Assembly (NCBI GenBank): GCA_009921765.1
Contig: RFXC01000018.1
Location: 1 to 31,031 of the forward strand
Direction of reading: 5' to 3'
DNA from: Betaproteobacteria bacterium
GTDB lineage: Bacteria > Pseudomonadota > Gammaproteobacteria > Burkholderiales > Burkholderiaceae
DNA: 31,031 nucleotides
The notes under the pieces were generated by a model. It did no database searches, was not told where the DNA came from, and worked only from the letters and a program-made list of their open reading frames with translations. This document shows, piece after piece, positions 30,896 through 31,031 of the stretch. The stretch's first letter is position 1. Each line of letters starts with the position of its first letter. The translations under genes were made by a program, and so were the position numbers.

Positions 30896-31031
30896 CGGAT
30901 TCCTTGGTGGGTGGGTTCGACAACCGCGGAAGGATGGTATGCAAATCGGCCCGCGGGGGAAAGCGTGAGGGCGTGTATCAAAGCGTAACCGCCTTTCGAT
31001 CAGGGCAAGTGCCCGCTCCCAGGTTTGTCGT

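Noticed and set aside
30896..31031. Region upstream of the D-threonine-aldolase-like gene, checked for promoter and gene starts
   Set aside because: Only the AAGGAA ribosome site is clear; several weak -10-like words exist but none has a matching -35, and no partial gene could be recognised.

Overview
The window is GC-rich, densely packed bacterial DNA. Its content points to a betaproteobacterium of the order Burkholderiales, most likely Alcaligenaceae-like (Bordetella, Achromobacter or Pusillimonas type). The main reason is six Bug/TctC-type extracytoplasmic solute receptors in 31 kb, each beside a catabolic enzyme, which is typical of that group. This assignment is inferred from gene content; no rRNA or tRNA gene is present to test it.

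Layout. (1) 1-5827: a truncated Bug gene at the left edge, an NMT1/THI5-like binding protein, a two-gene unit of sugar-isomerase-like TIM barrel and Bug, and a two-gene unit of Bug and TauD/TfdA-type 2-oxoglutarate dioxygenase. (2) 5850-11434, minus strand: a cytosolic-type reductive dehalogenase homologue, a Bug receptor and a formylglycine-type arylsulfatase, in transcription order. (3) 11536-14529, plus strand: a YbjN-like protein, a CesT-type type III secretion chaperone and a 642-residue protein with coiled coils and Gly/Ala-rich membrane segments. This looks like an orphan chaperone/effector (or translocator) cassette and is the most unusual part of the window. (4) 14560-16174, plus strand: a four-helix membrane protein, a DUF6152-type exported protein and an HpcH/HpaI aldolase broken by an internal deletion and frameshift. 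(5) 16171-25782, minus strand: a long tightly spaced run of VapBC toxin-antitoxin, feruloyl-CoA synthase-like ligase, Bug, exported beta-carbonic anhydrase-like protein, aromatic-ring flavin monooxygenase, a complete TRAP transporter (P, Q, M) and a secreted MetX-like alpha/beta hydrolase. (6) 25881-27238, plus strand: an amidohydrolase translationally coupled to a small membrane protein. (7) 27278-30895, minus strand: a D-threonine-aldolase-like enzyme, an N-acyl-D-amino-acid deacylase and a Bug receptor.

How the parts fit. Most units pair a high-affinity periplasmic receptor (Bug, or TRAP DctP) with one or two enzymes for unusual organic acids: aryl sulfates, possibly halogenated aromatics, hydroxycinnamates or hydroxybenzoates, and D-amino acid derivatives. 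None of the Bug receptors has TctA/TctB membrane partners here, so they must use distant permeases or act as sensors. The type III-like cassette has no apparatus genes in the window and would depend on a secretion system encoded elsewhere.

No tRNA, rRNA, CRISPR array, transposase or integrase was seen. No gene-free stretch exceeds 300 bases; the longest are about 160 bases (3744-3903), 136 bases (30896-31031) and 117 bases (870-986).
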